A DNA stretch of 64,000 bases from Branchiostoma floridae (GCF_000003815.2 NC_049988.1:9472896-9536895); one strand, 5' to 3'. Counted from the stretch's first letter, positions 38,321-51,375 are shown. The notes: a model not told the origin generated them from the sequence alone. Numbers and translations are program-made.

Positions 38321-38826
38321 ACCCTGGAAACCAGACATCTAGCCAGGGCCGGCGGAGAATCCGATCGGCAGCTAAGGCAGGTCTTCCCGAGAACCTCAGA
38401 TAAGCACTCCGGGGATTTGCCATGGAGGGAGAGTTTACCGGCCTAGCTAGCTTTCCCTGCATGGAAAATCTACGGCGTGACTAATATATCCTTATTTCAT
38501 ACATCTAAGTTCTGTAGAAAAAATCATATTCATAATGCAACTAGGCAAACCATCGATCATAAGCATATCTGCTCTTTTATCTCCTCTATAACAGAAAAGC
38601 GAGGATAAGTTGAATTTATCCAGCAATAGTCTCATTTTGTATCTGTGAACTGTATCTTTTCAACATGTCTTGTTGTGACCTGTACTTAGCCCGGTGTGGC
38701 AAAAATGTGCAATAAAGGTCTTCATTCATTCAATAATAAATAAAGTCCTAGATCCTCGGGAAGACATGCACTCGCTGCCGAACAGATTCCCTGCCGGCCC
38801 TGGCTAGAAGTCTGGTTTCCAGGGTA
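38321..38826. repeat. Inverted repeat enclosing a LINE tail
   Basis: ccctggaaaccagacatcta (38322 onward) pairs with a reverse-complement arm ending gtctggtttccagggta (to about 38826). A LINE 3' end fills the loop. Confidence 0.8.
38490..38737 (+). mobile_element. LINE 3' end inside the inverted repeat
   Basis: tagcccggtgtggcaaaaat then aataaaggtcttcattcatt, a (CATT)n-type tail. Same family as 36880-37172 and 50137-50225. Confidence 0.8.
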
Positions 38827-38829
38827 AAA

Positions 38830-41250
38830 CACTGCTGGTGAGTAGTCCCCCCTACCAGACTAATAACTGCGCTGGCTGAGTGGAATAACTATGCCAACTG
38901 AGTGTTTCATGTGTTTGCGATGTGACTGACTCTCCTTGGCCCTATTCGTTCCGAACTCTACTCTCCGGACACCCTACGGCAGGCCCTGTGGAGGCGAACT
39001 GGAGAGTCCCTGTTTAGGCTAAGAGGCCGGGCCGGGCAGCTTTGTGGAACGAAAGGTTCGATATAAAAGACAACAAGAACACAAAATGTACCAAAAACAA
39101 TTCAACAGCATGCCTTGTGCATATTTATTGGCAAGGTCTTTAATTTTTCTTTTCCGTCAATAACAGCCCGGCCGGGCCCCGGGTAGGAGATGTGACGTAG
39201 GCCTTACGGGAAGAGATGCCAGTAACAGGCTCTTGTGTGCTTGCGCAAGTGTTTGAAGAGACTGATTCAATAACCTGCCTACAACCATGGACAGTATCTG
39301 TTAACGGAAATAATGAGCACACCTCTTCAGGTGCGTGTGATCCACCCACGAGACAATGAGCTATCATCCCTAGAGGGTCTGGATATTCCACTTCAGAACG
39401 GTGAATTGGAACCCCTATAGGCATGTTTGAAAATAATGAGAGGCTCCAACTTTGTAGGACACTATCGCGAAGGTTCTGGAAAATAAGGGCTTAGCCTTCT
39501 GTGTAAAGTTCGCTCGAGAATACCGTCTGAAACATAAACCTGGACCAGCAATTATTGTCAGGAATGAGTACCCACCTCCCGTGTGACAGCCGCGAGAGCC
39601 AGTTTACGAGCCAATCGACATCAATTGACCGTCCCTGATTGCGATAGTGAGGCGCCGGCTCTAGAAAACAACAGTTCACGAATCCCCTGGCCGCCGACGT
39701 CTCCAATTAGAGAAAATAGCAGGCTCATTGATCCATGCGCAGAATTCACGCACGGAACCTGTTCGACGGCCAAACGGAATTACCGGTCTCGTAAAACGGC
39801 CCTTTTATTACATGCCTAAAGAACATGAATGGAAGAACATTGAGATCTGAGAGATGGTTGTTTGTGAGACAGCAACAAAAGAACGCGTTCTTGAGCAGAA
39901 GTCATTTGGAAAGAAAAAAAAAGCCTTTGAAGAAGTTCTTCTTCGTGAATGTTTTACAGGAACTAAAGCCGGACTCTAGTGACTGCAGAAAGTTTTTCAC
40001 AGAATCATGCTTGACAGGAACAGATACCAATTATGCAAATTTGTCACTAATTTCAAATTTCAATGGTCAAGAAACATTGCTAATCATAAAGGGGGTAACG
40101 GTTATCTCCCTGGACTGCGGTACGTTGAGATTACCAACTCTTTTACCATATTCATTCTATCGCTGCGCAAAAACTAAGACATCAATGAAAGAGGACTTGG
40201 ACCATTGCGGTCAGAAAGAAAACTGCGGGAGCTCAGGAAGCTGGTGATGAATAGCACGCAGTGGAGAAAAATGAAGAAAGACTGATTGTTGATGCAGAGT
40301 GTCCAGACCACTGCATCAGCAGAACACAGTGGAATACTACTGCTACAAAAACTAAAACTTACTTCGAGACAAACATGGCCAGTGATCATACTTGAGTTAG
40401 CCTTCATATGTCGTGAGAACGTTTTTTATAATACAAAGTGGATGACATCGGGTAGTGCAAAAGATATAGCAGTGCTACGTTAAGTAATCTTTTCAAACTT
40501 TAAAAAGTTTCAAAGATAGATGATACGGCGACACTATTGCCCATCTGAGGCATATACCGGTTTGCTATTACCACTCACAATTTGATTTACGTCGATTTTT
40601 ATAAGACAAATGCTCGGTTTCGTAATGCCTGTCATAAAGTTGCCTTAACTCGCAAATGTAATGTGATTACATCACGCGATCGGAACGACAGCAATCTACT
40701 TGTGGTACTATAAAAGTTAATGTGCGCCTCATCAACTGAGCTCTGCGATATTTTCCCACAGTTCCGAGGAGCTGGAAGGAAAATCTAGTATATATAGGTA
40801 CTGACTGTCTGTATGATGAGTACAGTTATCCACTAGATAATGGGAAAAGATACATCTCTACATCTAGACTCTCAGGATAGACCAGTTAGCAAAAACTAGT
40901 TTCTGCCCTGAGCGCTAACTGCCCGTACCAACCATTGCGAGAGTGCACGAGACGCGAGATTTGTTAATTTTTTTAATTGTTTCAAATATTTCGTATTCAA
41001 AAGGAAAAAATAATACATGGCAATGAATTATAAAATAATACAACATTGCAAGCGAAGCCAAAAGCTTCTGCTTATGAGAAGGCCCCCTTAGATAATTTAT
41101 TACAATGTAATGAATAAAGAAACCAATAGAATAAGAATTGTTGTTGTTCCGTACGTAGAATAAAGTACATAATATCGACAGGCCTACAAATAGGGAAGGG
41201 ACGGATTTTCTGCAAAACAATGTCTAATAAGAATGATTAAATCACCAACG
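38830..41250. other. No gene recognised
   Basis: Several open frames of 65-140 codons occur but resemble no family and have no splice context. Confidence 0.55.
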
Positions 41251-41261
41251 CACAGAATTTC

Positions 41262-41785
41262 TAGCCTGGGTATCATCCTAGTTATTTCACCGGGGCTTCC
41301 ATACTCTTCCCCCAACCAGATAGTGTTAGGGGAGTATTGGAGCACTGTTAACTATCCAGGTTAGAGTACCTCAAACCACCACAAAAAGCATAAAAACAAC
41401 TAAAGTAGTTACAACTCATTCAATGTTTCCAATTTGGTGCGTCGTTGTGTCGCGCGCATTAACTTAATAGATGAAAACTTTCCAATAGAAACCAAATTAA
41501 CGTTAATGTTAATGCTAATCTGGGTATCATCCTAGTTATTTCACCGGGGCTTCCATACTCTTCCCCCAACCAGATAGTGTTGGGGGAGTATTGGAGCACT
41601 GTTAACTATCCAGGTTTGTACCCAGGGTAGAGTATCTCAAACCACCACAAAAAGCATAAAAACAACTAAAGTAGTTACAACTCATTCAATGTTTCCAATT
41701 TGGTGCGTCGTTGTGTCGCGCGCATTAACTTAAAAGATGAAACCTTTCCAATAGAAACCAAATTAACGTTAATGTTAATGCTAAT
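41262..41785. repeat. Recent tandem duplication, about 255 bp, with a TAGCCTGG-type MITE in each copy
   Basis: gggtatcatcctagttattt through attaacgttaatgttaatgc is repeated nearly identically (41268-41517 and 41522-41785). The second copy keeps a longer MITE end (caggtttgtacccagggta). Confidence 0.9.
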
Positions 41786-41961
41786 CTATGGAGCAGTGAT
41801 CGATTTGCAAGATATCCTCCATAGCCGATGACGTGATTTAGGCGCCTGCTTGACGTGAGGTAAATAAGCACTTTGTCTTTGACAAAACGCAAAAACGCAT
41901 AGTAAAGAGTCGTGTGTGAATTCGCGTTTACAAGGATGGTATTCTGTGTTGGATGTCGTAG

Positions 41962-42383
41962 TAGGGGTGGCCGTACCGGTACAAAACCTTTTTTCCTATA
42001 GGACCGGTCCAGAAAAACCGGTCCAAGAAAGAAGAGAAGAGCGAAGTAAAGGAGAGTTGATAGTCATTATTACCAAGCTTCTACGCTCAAACTTGGTCCA
42101 AACAAGGAGGTTCGACTTGGTCTAAACAAGGAGGTTCAACCTCCTTGGACTAAACAGAGGCAGTTAGGGTTGATTTCATGAAGATAGGATCGTAAGACGC
42201 CAATACACGTCGGATACTACATCAAACAGAATCCTTTGGACCATTGGACCATTTTTTTCAGTATTGCCCATTCATAAGTTTTCACAGATTACTAAGGTCC
42301 AGATTCAGGTCTGGACCTGGTCCTTTGGACCTAGGCCTGGACCGTACCTGTACCTCAATTTTCTGTACCGGTACCCATCCCTA
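41962..42383. mobile_element. hAT-like non-autonomous element with 8-bp target duplication
   Basis: The left end is taggggtggccgtaccggta and the right end taccggtacccatcccta. Flanks tgtcgtag and tatcgtag are an 8-bp duplication with one mismatch. The interior has repeated accggtcc and an inverted ccaaggaggtt block. Confidence 0.8.
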
Positions 42384-42491
42384 TATCGTAGGCAACGGGC
42401 GGAATTCTGATGCAACGATGACCAAACTTCGAAAAGAACCCATGTTAAATTCTATTGTAACTACTCACATGTCTGATAACACATTGCTATT

Positions 42492-43683
42492 GATCTAACC
42501 CACTGAGGTACCGTGCTGTTCAAGGGTTAGAAGTTGTCTAGATCGTCTGTGTTGGTAGTAATCATAGTGCAATGCTAAACTTTCTTCCAACACAAAGGTA
42601 TACACGTATCAAATTTTCAACGACCACTGTTACCTTCTTCAGGATCAAGACTTCAGAACGTAAACTCGCGAAAGTATACAGACACGTGACATTACTGCCA
42701 TGTGAGCTTGTGGATACGTGACGTCAGCAATTGGTCAAACGTGCCAGGAAGTTTACAACGTCCACCGTCTCTGTTCAGTGGAGGCAGGATCGAGTGCCCT
42801 GATATATATGACCTTCTTTATACCCCTTACAAAGTTGTCCTGTTCGGTGTCCAGTATTCTGACTTTGACTGACATTATTTGCCCAGTAAGACGTTTGTGA
42901 TAAATACATGCAAACAATCTAATAGACCCGACGTTCCGGGTATCCACACACTACGCCCTGGGACAGTACTTTCGACGTCAAATTGACGAGATTTCCTGTT
43001 ATGACATTTAATGATGCCATTTTCAAGCATTGCCTAAAAGTCATACGGTTGGTATTATGTGTCTCTGGTGGCAGGTAGCACATAGTGATATTTACAATTA
43101 AGGTACGAGTCTATTTTTATGAGCCTTGAAAATATCATTTGTTTTAAAACGTTAACATGCTCCAAGTCGTACGGAGAAAACAAAGATATTTGTTTTTTTG
43201 TACCTTCACTAAGAAGGTAATGTTTTCGGAAGCGTTCTTGTGTACGTGTGTTTTTCTGTCCTTCTACATGATAATTCTAGAGCGCCTGTATGGATTCTCT
43301 TGATACTTGGCATATTGGTATCTCTGTCTAACCTACATACGAAATGTCATGTTCATTTGTCGTTCCCTTGTTCAGTTATCCTTCTAAGAAGTTTTTGGTA
43401 AAAACGCCCCTGCGGTTCCAGAGCAACCTGCTGGGGGGGGGGGGGCAAAAATACACCACGGATTCTTTACGTCACAAACAAAATGTTATTTGCCACCAAA
43501 AATCAAGACCATAGCACATCCAGGTCCAAAGACAAAAAAAAGGAATTTCTGCTGCAGTACCTAGGTCACATACAAGGGGGATCAAAATTGACCTTGACCT
43601 TTGTCTTCCAAACACCTACCACCTACATACCAAATATCATCGTAATCCATCCAGAGGTTCTCCAGTTATGCTTTCAGTTAAGC
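42492..43683. other. No gene; likely old repeats
   Basis: 43195-43400 (accttcactaagaaggtaat onward) looks like a dispersed repeat, but no second copy is in the window. A G run is at 43433-43446. Confidence 0.45.
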
Positions 43684-44400
43684 TAACCTTAAGTGGGGCA
43701 TCCACGTCAACATGATGGTCAGCAAAGGCAGCCGCAGGCTGTACCTGTTACGGGTATTGAAGAGACATGGTCTGGACTCTAGTGACTTGACATTAGTGTT
43801 CTGTGGATTTATAAGACCAATCTTAGAATACGCGTGTCCGGTATGGCACCCAGGAATCACTAGTGCCCAGTCTAGGGCCATAGAGAACGTACAAAAAAGA
43901 GCTTGCCGCATGATTCTAGGTTCCACCTATGTTAGTTACGACATGGCTCTAGACCAGTTGTCCCTTCCGTCTCTGTGCAACAGACGGCACGAACTCTGTA
44001 CAAAGTTTGGTACCTCTTTGCTGAGCTCCTCGTCTTTCTCAAAATGGCTACCGCCAAACCGTGTGAGCCTGCATGGCAGAAACCTCAGGTCTAAACACCA
44101 GATAACACAATTCCACTGTAGAACGGCTAGGTACAGAAAGACTACACTGCCGTACCTTGTCGACTTGCTAAACAGTTCATAGTGCTAGAAGTATAACTAA
44201 GCTCAGTTGGATGTATACACAGTTATTTTAAAGATGATTATTGTTATGTTTTAAAATGTTTTGACTTGTGTACCTCTATTGCTTTTCATTTTAAATGTAA
44301 CATGTGTAAAGCATACTGCAATTCAGCCGAAGAAATGAAGGCTGCCACTGTATGTTATTGTTTGTCGCTCGATGCGGAAATAAACCATTCAATTCTACAA
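43684..44400 (+). mobile_element. 5'-truncated CR1/L2-like LINE, reverse-transcriptase C-terminus
   Basis: Forward frame to TAG 44180-44182 reads RRLYLLRVLKRHGLDSSDLT, FIRPILEYACPVWHPGITSA, QKRACRMILG and RYRKTTLPYLVDLLNSS. These are the thumb and C-terminal motifs of CR1/jockey-type ORF2. There is no upstream palm domain, so it is a dead-on-arrival 5' truncation. The 3' end is aataaaccattcaatt. Confidence 0.9.
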
Positions 44401-45195
44401 AAATCCGGAAGCACAAACAGACAGGCAGACATACCCAAAACTATACTTCCATTTTTCATGTAGATAATAAAAACAGACGGGGACAAATCTCTGCTTGGAA
44501 ATTTCAATCATTGAACCAAACGAATTTTACAGTAGGGATTTTGGTTACTACCCGTGAAGAATTTTTTTTTCAAAATTGCCCCCAAGTGGTATGCTCTATA
44601 TACGCTCGTAATTTTATCTCTGGTGTTATAGCAGGTGGCCTGTCGTTTTCAATTTGCACACATCACACAATTTGGCTGCTTTAGCGAGCTCGTGCCGGGG
44701 TTTCTGCGGAAGCTGATCTCCACTGAACAGATTTAATCTGACGCTTCTCGCGATCGGTCAGCTGGAAGAAAAGGTCTTTGCGGATCGTCGGTTTGCGTTA
44801 GGAAGTCTTTTGACAGGAAATGTTCACCGCGCACAGTTATATAAGGAACGAGAAAACGACATACAAAAGTGATGAGCGATTTTATGGTCTATCTCGAGAA
44901 TCAAAATCACCCAATATATCTGTGATGGACACATACCCTTCGCAATGAATTGTACTTTGCTTTCCCTATCGAGTATATGATATATTTAGCTGGCGCTGTA
45001 CATCAAAAGAGTTAAAAATACATCACACTAGAGCTGATCAATAGGTTAGGCAACGGCAGTCCCAAAGCCTTTATAATGACATTAGGGACAGTGAGCTGCT
45101 ATCAAATGTATCTAGGGCACTGCGGAGCCCAACCCTCTCCTCCCACCGCCTTTTACCTCCACAACTGAAGTCTAAGTACCCATTTTTACACCTGA

Positions 45196-45632
45196 ATGGG
45201 TGTTGGTACGGTGTACCGGTACAAACCCGTTTTTTCTTGTTGGACCGGTCCGGAAAAAAACCGACTTGAGCTGGAAAAAAAAATCAGTAGACCGGATGTT
45301 GGACCGATTACAGAAAATAAACGGATTTAAACCGGCTCTACGGCGGCAGGCGTGCACGCGTTTTGAGGCTTAGAAAATAACAAGAGCGATGTAGAGGAGA
45401 GTTGATAGTCAGGTTTCTACAGTCTAACTTAACAGAGGCAGTTAGTGTTGTTTACGTGGAGATAGGATATTTCACCAAACAGATTCCTTTGTAGCGAAAT
45501 GTAAAATTGTTTTCAGTATGTGGCCCATTCACAAACGATTAGATCCGGGTTCAGGTCCGGACCTGGACCTGATCCTCTTGACCTGGACCGTAAACGTACA
45601 TGAATTTCCTGTACCGGTACCTACCCCTAGTA
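45196..45632. mobile_element. hAT-like element, second copy
   Basis: gtgtaccggtacaaaccc at left and ctgtaccggtacctacccct at right; the interior ggaccggtccgg, gtagaggagagttgatagtc and ggacctggacc match 41962-42383. Exact ends are uncertain. Confidence 0.7.
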
Positions 45633-45639
45633 GACGATG

Positions 45640-47072
45640 CATGTACGATGTATGGACAAGAAATCTTAACAACGTAAGGAAATACCTAGAACGCGTGGAC
45701 GTGATTCTGCTCACACGCAACTGCGCAATATCTGCTAATGGGACCACTTGTAGGAGTGCGGGCAAAAAGGTGATAAAAAAAGGGAAGACAGACAACATCT
45801 GGAAGTCTCATCGACCAGACATAAAAGATATCACATTGGACATTAATATTTACGAACAATGTATGAGAATATACATATGGGAGTAAGAGTTGTAAATATG
45901 CCACACGGACAGTGGACGGGCGTGATTTGTGTCCTAAACTTACCGTTAGAGTAGGACATTACGGTCGGTCCGTTTCAAGTGTCAGTCAAGGGCAGGCTTA
46001 CTGCTACTATCCTAATGGGGGTCTAGTGGATTATCTATCTGGGTCGAAGACACGAGATAGACTATATGTTCTACACGTCAAACGTTCTTCTCTGGGTTTC
46101 TGTAGTTTTATGTTTATGTTTATTTCATTCGCATTCCTTTAATGAGCATTAGACAAGAAGCATATTTGCTTATATAAATATCTTCTACAAATATAAAATA
46201 ACAAATAACATGCAGTCGACGAAGAGAACTAGTGAATACACGCTAACATGCAACAGAGGTTGACATGAAAATAAACATCAAAGTCAACATCTTAAAAATG
46301 ACGGTAATATCAACAGAGGAAACTAGTAATTTCTGTCCTTTTAACGCTACCGGGGCGGTAAGATGTAACCGAGAAGAAACGTGTGCGTAGTACGTACCTC
46401 AGCTAGCATGCAAGGACGGCTGGCACTACCGGTGAGACAGCGATTCCCCGTGCTCCAACACCCCAGTACCGTGCCCGATTAAAAGCACAGATAGGATGGC
46501 ACGGAGGATGGGGCGTCGGTTATCTCCGGGCTGTTGCCTGGCAACGGTCGCTATGCAGCTTCCTTCAGACGTCAATTAAATCATTGCCATGACAACGCCT
46601 AGATGGTGCATGTGTAGTATGCCCGGTGCGGTCTATGTTGCCATGGCAATGACGTCTTGCTCCACCTACACTACCCATAGTGCCCCGCGTATGCAAATGA
46701 TTCTTGCAAATGTCTTGGCTTTTATCATGGTCCGTTAAAAGTCGATATTCCATATTTAACACGTGAGTCGAAATTACAAGACAGAGTTAATCTACAAACT
46801 GTTTGTTCCATATGACTTTCCTTGAGTTCCTTTCACATGGATAAAGCATATAAAACTTACGATTAAACATGTAGAAATTCTGTACTTAACCATACACAGC
46901 TAGACTGATATTTTTCATGCACTATATCATAACCAACTCCTATGTACGCCCAAATGGGTCAATTTCTTTGTACTTCACTCCAAATGCAAGACCAAATCGT
47001 GCAGACATGACGGTAACGTAACTTATATATTGTTATCCATGATATCTTGTAGTTTTAAACATAGAAAGAAAA
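45640..47072. other. No gene recognised
   Basis: No homology or repeat structure seen. 46560-46690 has imperfect inverted atgacaacgcctagatgg / catggcaatgacgtc segments only. Confidence 0.5.
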
Positions 47073-47086
47073 GATAGATAGATAAT

Positions 47087-47380
47087 TAAAAAAAAAAAGT
47101 TAAAGTTTGCCCATGCATCTACAGACGCGTAGGGTGGCGCCCATCCCCACTTCGAAGCCCTTGGGCCACACATGTGCAAACCACTACAGCAGGGGGCTGG
47201 TCCGCTGGTAGTGATGTGTGTTTAACTTCCATACTCTTTCTCATTAGTGCTGAGTGCTAAGCAGAGAAAGCAGCATGTACCATTTTTAGAGTCTTTGGTA
47301 TGACTCGGCCGGGGATCGAACTCACGACCTACCGCATGCAAGGCGAACACTCTACCCACTCGGCCATTGCACCGGTGATA
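47087..47380 (-). mobile_element. tRNA-derived SINE with Deu-type domain (BfSINE1-like)
   Basis: The minus strand reads tRNA-like: A box region atggccgagtgggtagagtg, B box gagttcgatccccggcc, then a central region ending gatgggcgccaccctacg and gggcaaactttaacttttt. The latter resembles the conserved Deu domain of deuterostome SINEs. gatagatagataat flanks it at 47073-47086 and 47381-47394, a 14-bp target-site duplication. The family name is from memory. Confidence 0.8.
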
Positions 47381-47399
47381 GATAGATAGATAATAGCCT

Positions 47400-48219
47400 G
47401 GTAGAATCGTTGTTTAATAGTTGTTGCCACATATTGTACCATGAATGATTGTTAAGGTTACACCAGGTAGGTTTGAGAAAGACCCAACCTCTGGCTTTCA
47501 TAATGCGAGTAATAGTTGAGGCAGTAGTCCATATCTGTCTTATAAAAGGCACATCTAGAACTTGTATTTAGGTTAATTGACGACCCAGTTCCATTTCCGG
47601 CAGCTGTTTCCCAGACAAAGCTTATAATTATATTATATTATATCATCTCTCTCAGTCCTCCACTTTGACTATTAATGCTATATACACCTGCCTATATCCG
47701 GCCTTACCATTTGACATTAATGCCTACAGAGATTAACAAGATTTCCCGTCAGTGTGTTTGCCCTGGCGTGTGTAAATATGGTACAATAACAGGATGCAAG
47801 GCAGAAAATGGTGTAACTGGAGACTTGCAGGATGGGAAGTCTGGCTCGGTTCGAAAGTGGCCACATGCTACAAGAATGACAGAAACAAGAAATCCCCCCG
47901 AAATTCCAAATGTTGACCCGCACACCTCAGGTCGCAGCTCAATTGTCCACGTTTTCATTCTCCCTTATCTAACGTTACTGGGTGTCGCTTGCAAAGTAAT
48001 GATCACAATAATTTGAATTTTGGCACACATTCTTAAAAGACTTGACATCTAGGCCTCAAAATCTGAGTTGTGCTTATCATTTCTGGGTCAGACCGAGAGC
48101 TCCTTGATCACCCCTCGTAATTAACTATCCATCTGATATAGACAGTTTATTTTCATCTTCATCTTAGCGATCAACAATCGTACATAACAAGGGTTCGTCA
48201 AGGCAACCGCATGCCCTGT
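47400..48219. other. No gene recognised
   Basis: Short overlapping open frames on both strands only. Confidence 0.5.
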
Positions 48220-48220
48220 T

Positions 48221-49746
48221 AGGGACCGTACGGCGTTTAGTGAGGGGGGAGGGCCGGTCGCCAGAGGGTCGGTTCAAAAAATTTTTGCATGGCCCTCCCC
48301 CCAGGTAAATTTTTTTTTGCTAGGCCCTCCCCCCAAGACAAAATATTTTTGCTTGGCCCTCCCCCCTCCTTTCAACTTTGAAAAAAATATTCAAGACGCC
48401 AATAAAACACTGCGCTCCCGCATTCGGAAATGTATTTTGCGTCATACTTTTTCATGATTTTCATCGAGAAGCAGATCTCTCACCCCTAGTAAAAAAAGGA
48501 AAACAGAATGGCTCAAAATATCTGCTTAATAGAGGGATAAATATCTGCTTCATAGAGGCATAAATATTTGCTTTATAGAAGCTATTTCATTTTTTTGATA
48601 TTAAAATAACACCTAAAAAGCATTTGTACCTGGATTTCTAGTAGATTTGCGCCACGAAGCGGCGCGCGCCCCGCTCCCTAAATTTACGTATTGCAAGCTC
48701 GCGGGCCTGAGCGGCTTGACGGAAACTATTTTCAATTTACATATATTTTGGACTTTTTCTTGGTTCTGTGGTGGTAATAACTTACGGTAAATCGGGGGGG
48801 AAATGAAAACCAAAACGACAGCACGATTCGACTTCCAAAACTGTAGTGGGGAGGGGGGCGCCGACGCGTGACGCTGATTTTCCCACGGCGGGGTAAGACC
48901 GGTCGCCGGCGGGCGTGAGACCGCAGACTTGCAGGAGATCTTTTAGAAATGCCACGCTTTTTTGCCACGATTTCCTGCATTGCTTTTTTATGGGAAAATT
49001 TGCTGGTTAGATGACATTTCTATGAAAAAAAAATACGAGGGTTTCAAGTTTTTGAGAACGACGTTCCGAACACCATGTTCGGCGCCAAAGGCACGAAGAA
49101 TCGCAAGGTAGGTCCGGGAGAATTTTGAAATCTTGACCCTCTTAAAAGCTATTTCCTTCAGTTTGAGGAGATATTTTGCTGACAAACAAAGCTAACTTTA
49201 ATAACATTTCAATTTAGAAATACAAAATTAAATCCCCCCCAAACACATTATCACGATGTCGGTCATGAAAGGCGCGAGGCCGGTCACGTCAAAAGGGATC
49301 CAGGGAAATTTGCAAATATTTACCCTCAAGCTCTGAACGCCATTTCTTACATTTTGAGGGCAATAAGACAGGGGTAAATTTTGCTAGCAGACTAATCTAG
49401 AGTTTAATAACATTTCTGTACGTGAAGAAGGTTTTCGAGGGCGTCATGCATAAGCCCCGCCCCCTCCCTTTCGCATTTTCACTGTGTCCCGAGCGCCAAC
49501 CTCGGGCGATCCCTTGCAGAGGTCCAGAAAAATTTTGAAATCTTGACCCTCTGAAATGCCGTTTCTTGGATTTTAAGGGACATATTTTGCTGGCAGACCA
49601 AGCTATTTTTTTTGCTTGGCCCTCCCCCCAAGTAAAAAAAAATTTGCTAGGCCCTCCCCCTGGCAAAATATTTTTTTGCTTGGCCCTCCCCCCCCCCCCC
49701 TGGCGACCGGCCCTCCCCCCTCGCTAAATGCCGTACGGTCCCTTAC
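48221..49746. mobile_element. 1.5-kb TIR element with internal tandem repeats
   Basis: The left end agggaccgtacggcgtttag continues into tgaggggggagggccggtcg and is inverted at 49703-49743, giving TIRs of about 45 bp. Just inside both ends lie poly-pyrimidine ggccctccccc repeats. The interior has roughly four diverged ~200-bp repeats (taacatttc, gaaatcttgaccctc, atattttgct). No transposase frame. Confidence 0.8.
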
Positions 49747-49838
49747 GGCTGGTGGTTTCATATCGCGGTATATTACTTTGATGTCCGACACTTCCTGTTA
49801 CCGCCTGGCCCTTTCCAAAATCTATCCAGTCGCTTGAT

Positions 49839-50050
49839 TACTGTAAATGCAGAAATGTTCGCGGTGGATTAATGTTCGCAGTTTTCGCGGAGGCCGCTTC
49901 ACCGCGAATTTAAAACCACCGCGAACATTTTTCCATAACAGTAAGAGACTACAGTGCATGGTGCTACCGCGAAATTAAAACCACCGCGAAAAGTCCATTT
50001 TCGCGCTACCGCGAAATTAAATCCCCGCGAACTTAAATGCATTTACAGTA
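49839..50050. mobile_element. CGCGGT-rich MITE, complete copy
   Basis: 212 bp. The terminal tactgtaaatgca / tgcatttacagta are exact 13-bp inverted repeats. The interior is a palindromic set of gttcgcggt and accgcgaac units. Confidence 0.92.
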
Positions 50051-50136
50051 CTTAAGGGTGAGACCACGCTGGGTATCTATCTACCGGTTTGATTGACATG
50101 TCATTGGATATGTTATAGTCATTAGAAATATAGCTT

Positions 50137-50225
50137 GTGGCATAATGAATGAATGAATGGAGACCTTTATTGTGCACACATACCCGTTGTGTTCAGTACA
50201 GGTCGCAACAAGATATACATGGAAT
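50137..50225 (-). mobile_element. LINE 3' end, minus strand
   Basis: aatgaatgaatggagacctt then tattgtgcacac and caggtcgcaacaagat: the reverse complement of the tails at 37172 and 38737, strongly 5'-truncated. Confidence 0.75.
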
Positions 50226-50550
50226 ATCTACAAAGAATCTACAATACTAGGTGAATGACACTGGAGCTGCAGATTGTGCTTTGAATTCATCTGAAGCACT
50301 GATTCGCCTGGGTTCAAAGCAAGCCTGTGGTTTAAAACTTCTGCAGAATTATGCGGCATATGCAAGCCATATATTATTTCTAATGGTCTCTGTTGCCATG
50401 TGCCAATTAAGGGTTAATGACCCGCCCCGAGGTGTATATGGTGTCATAACGCCTGGACCTTTGCTATCACCCCCTAATAACACCACCGACTGACCCAACC
50501 CAACGAAGTGGTTTTATGAGGTGGTTATAGCAAAGGACCAGGCGTTATGA

Positions 50551-50690
50551 NNNNNNNNNNNNNNNNNNNNNNNNNNNNNNNNNNNNNNNNNNNNNNNNNN
50601 NNNNNNNNNNNNNNNNNNNNNNNNNNNNNNNNNNNNNNNNNNNNNNNNNNNNNNNNNNNNNNNNNNNNNNNNNNNNNNNNNNNNNNNNNN
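50551..50690. other. Assembly gap (140 N)
   Basis: Bordered by ataacgcctggacctttgct (50446) and its inverse agcaaaggaccaggcgttat just left of the gap, i.e. a palindromic element. Confidence 1.
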
Positions 50691-51375
50691 GATACACACC
50701 TGCCTGGCCTGAATCTATGTGTTACGGCGTCACAACCAACGTGGAACGGGGCCTTCTGATTGGTCCGCGGCGCCTGGCTATATGATAATCACACATAACG
50801 AAAGAGCCGTGCACGTGGAGTTTTAGAGTCAGCAGTTGATTGCAAATCGTTGCTTGGATAACTTAAAGAAATGCCTCTGTCTGATCCCATTTTTCAGAGC
50901 TTTGATGTTTTTTTGCCAAGATATATATAAACTCGGCTTCGTGATTCCTTGGCTTCGTGATTCCTTGGTGAAAGTACTGGATATATACAAGAACTATAAC
51001 TGACGGCTAATTTACTTCTAGTATGAATGGCGACCAGTCCCTTTTGTAATGGCTCTGATTCACTTGACGATCCCACAAATTGGGGGTGATTGGAATGACA
51101 GTGAGTGAGATAGAAAACACGCTTTCCATGCGATAAATGGCATAAAACTTCCAGTTGAAAACAACCTAGCATATAAGTACCATATCTAAACGTCACAAAT
51201 GACTGTATTCTTGAAGTTATGATTAGACATTCAGTCATAGAATTGCACGGATGAATGTCAACAATTTTGTTATTCGTTAGTTCGCTTCCTCTCTCCGGAT
51301 TGCAGTTAGGTTAAGAATCCATTGGTACCTAGTGGCTTTTAATAGAGACTTTTTGTTGGGCTTTTGTATGTGATA
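50691..51375. other. No gene recognised
   Basis: Only a short direct repeat ggcttcgtgattcctt at 50934 and 50951. Confidence 0.5.

Noticed and set aside
39825-40247. 140-codon plus-strand open frame
   Set aside because: Composition and lack of any motif suggest chance; no splice context or repeat relation supports a gene.
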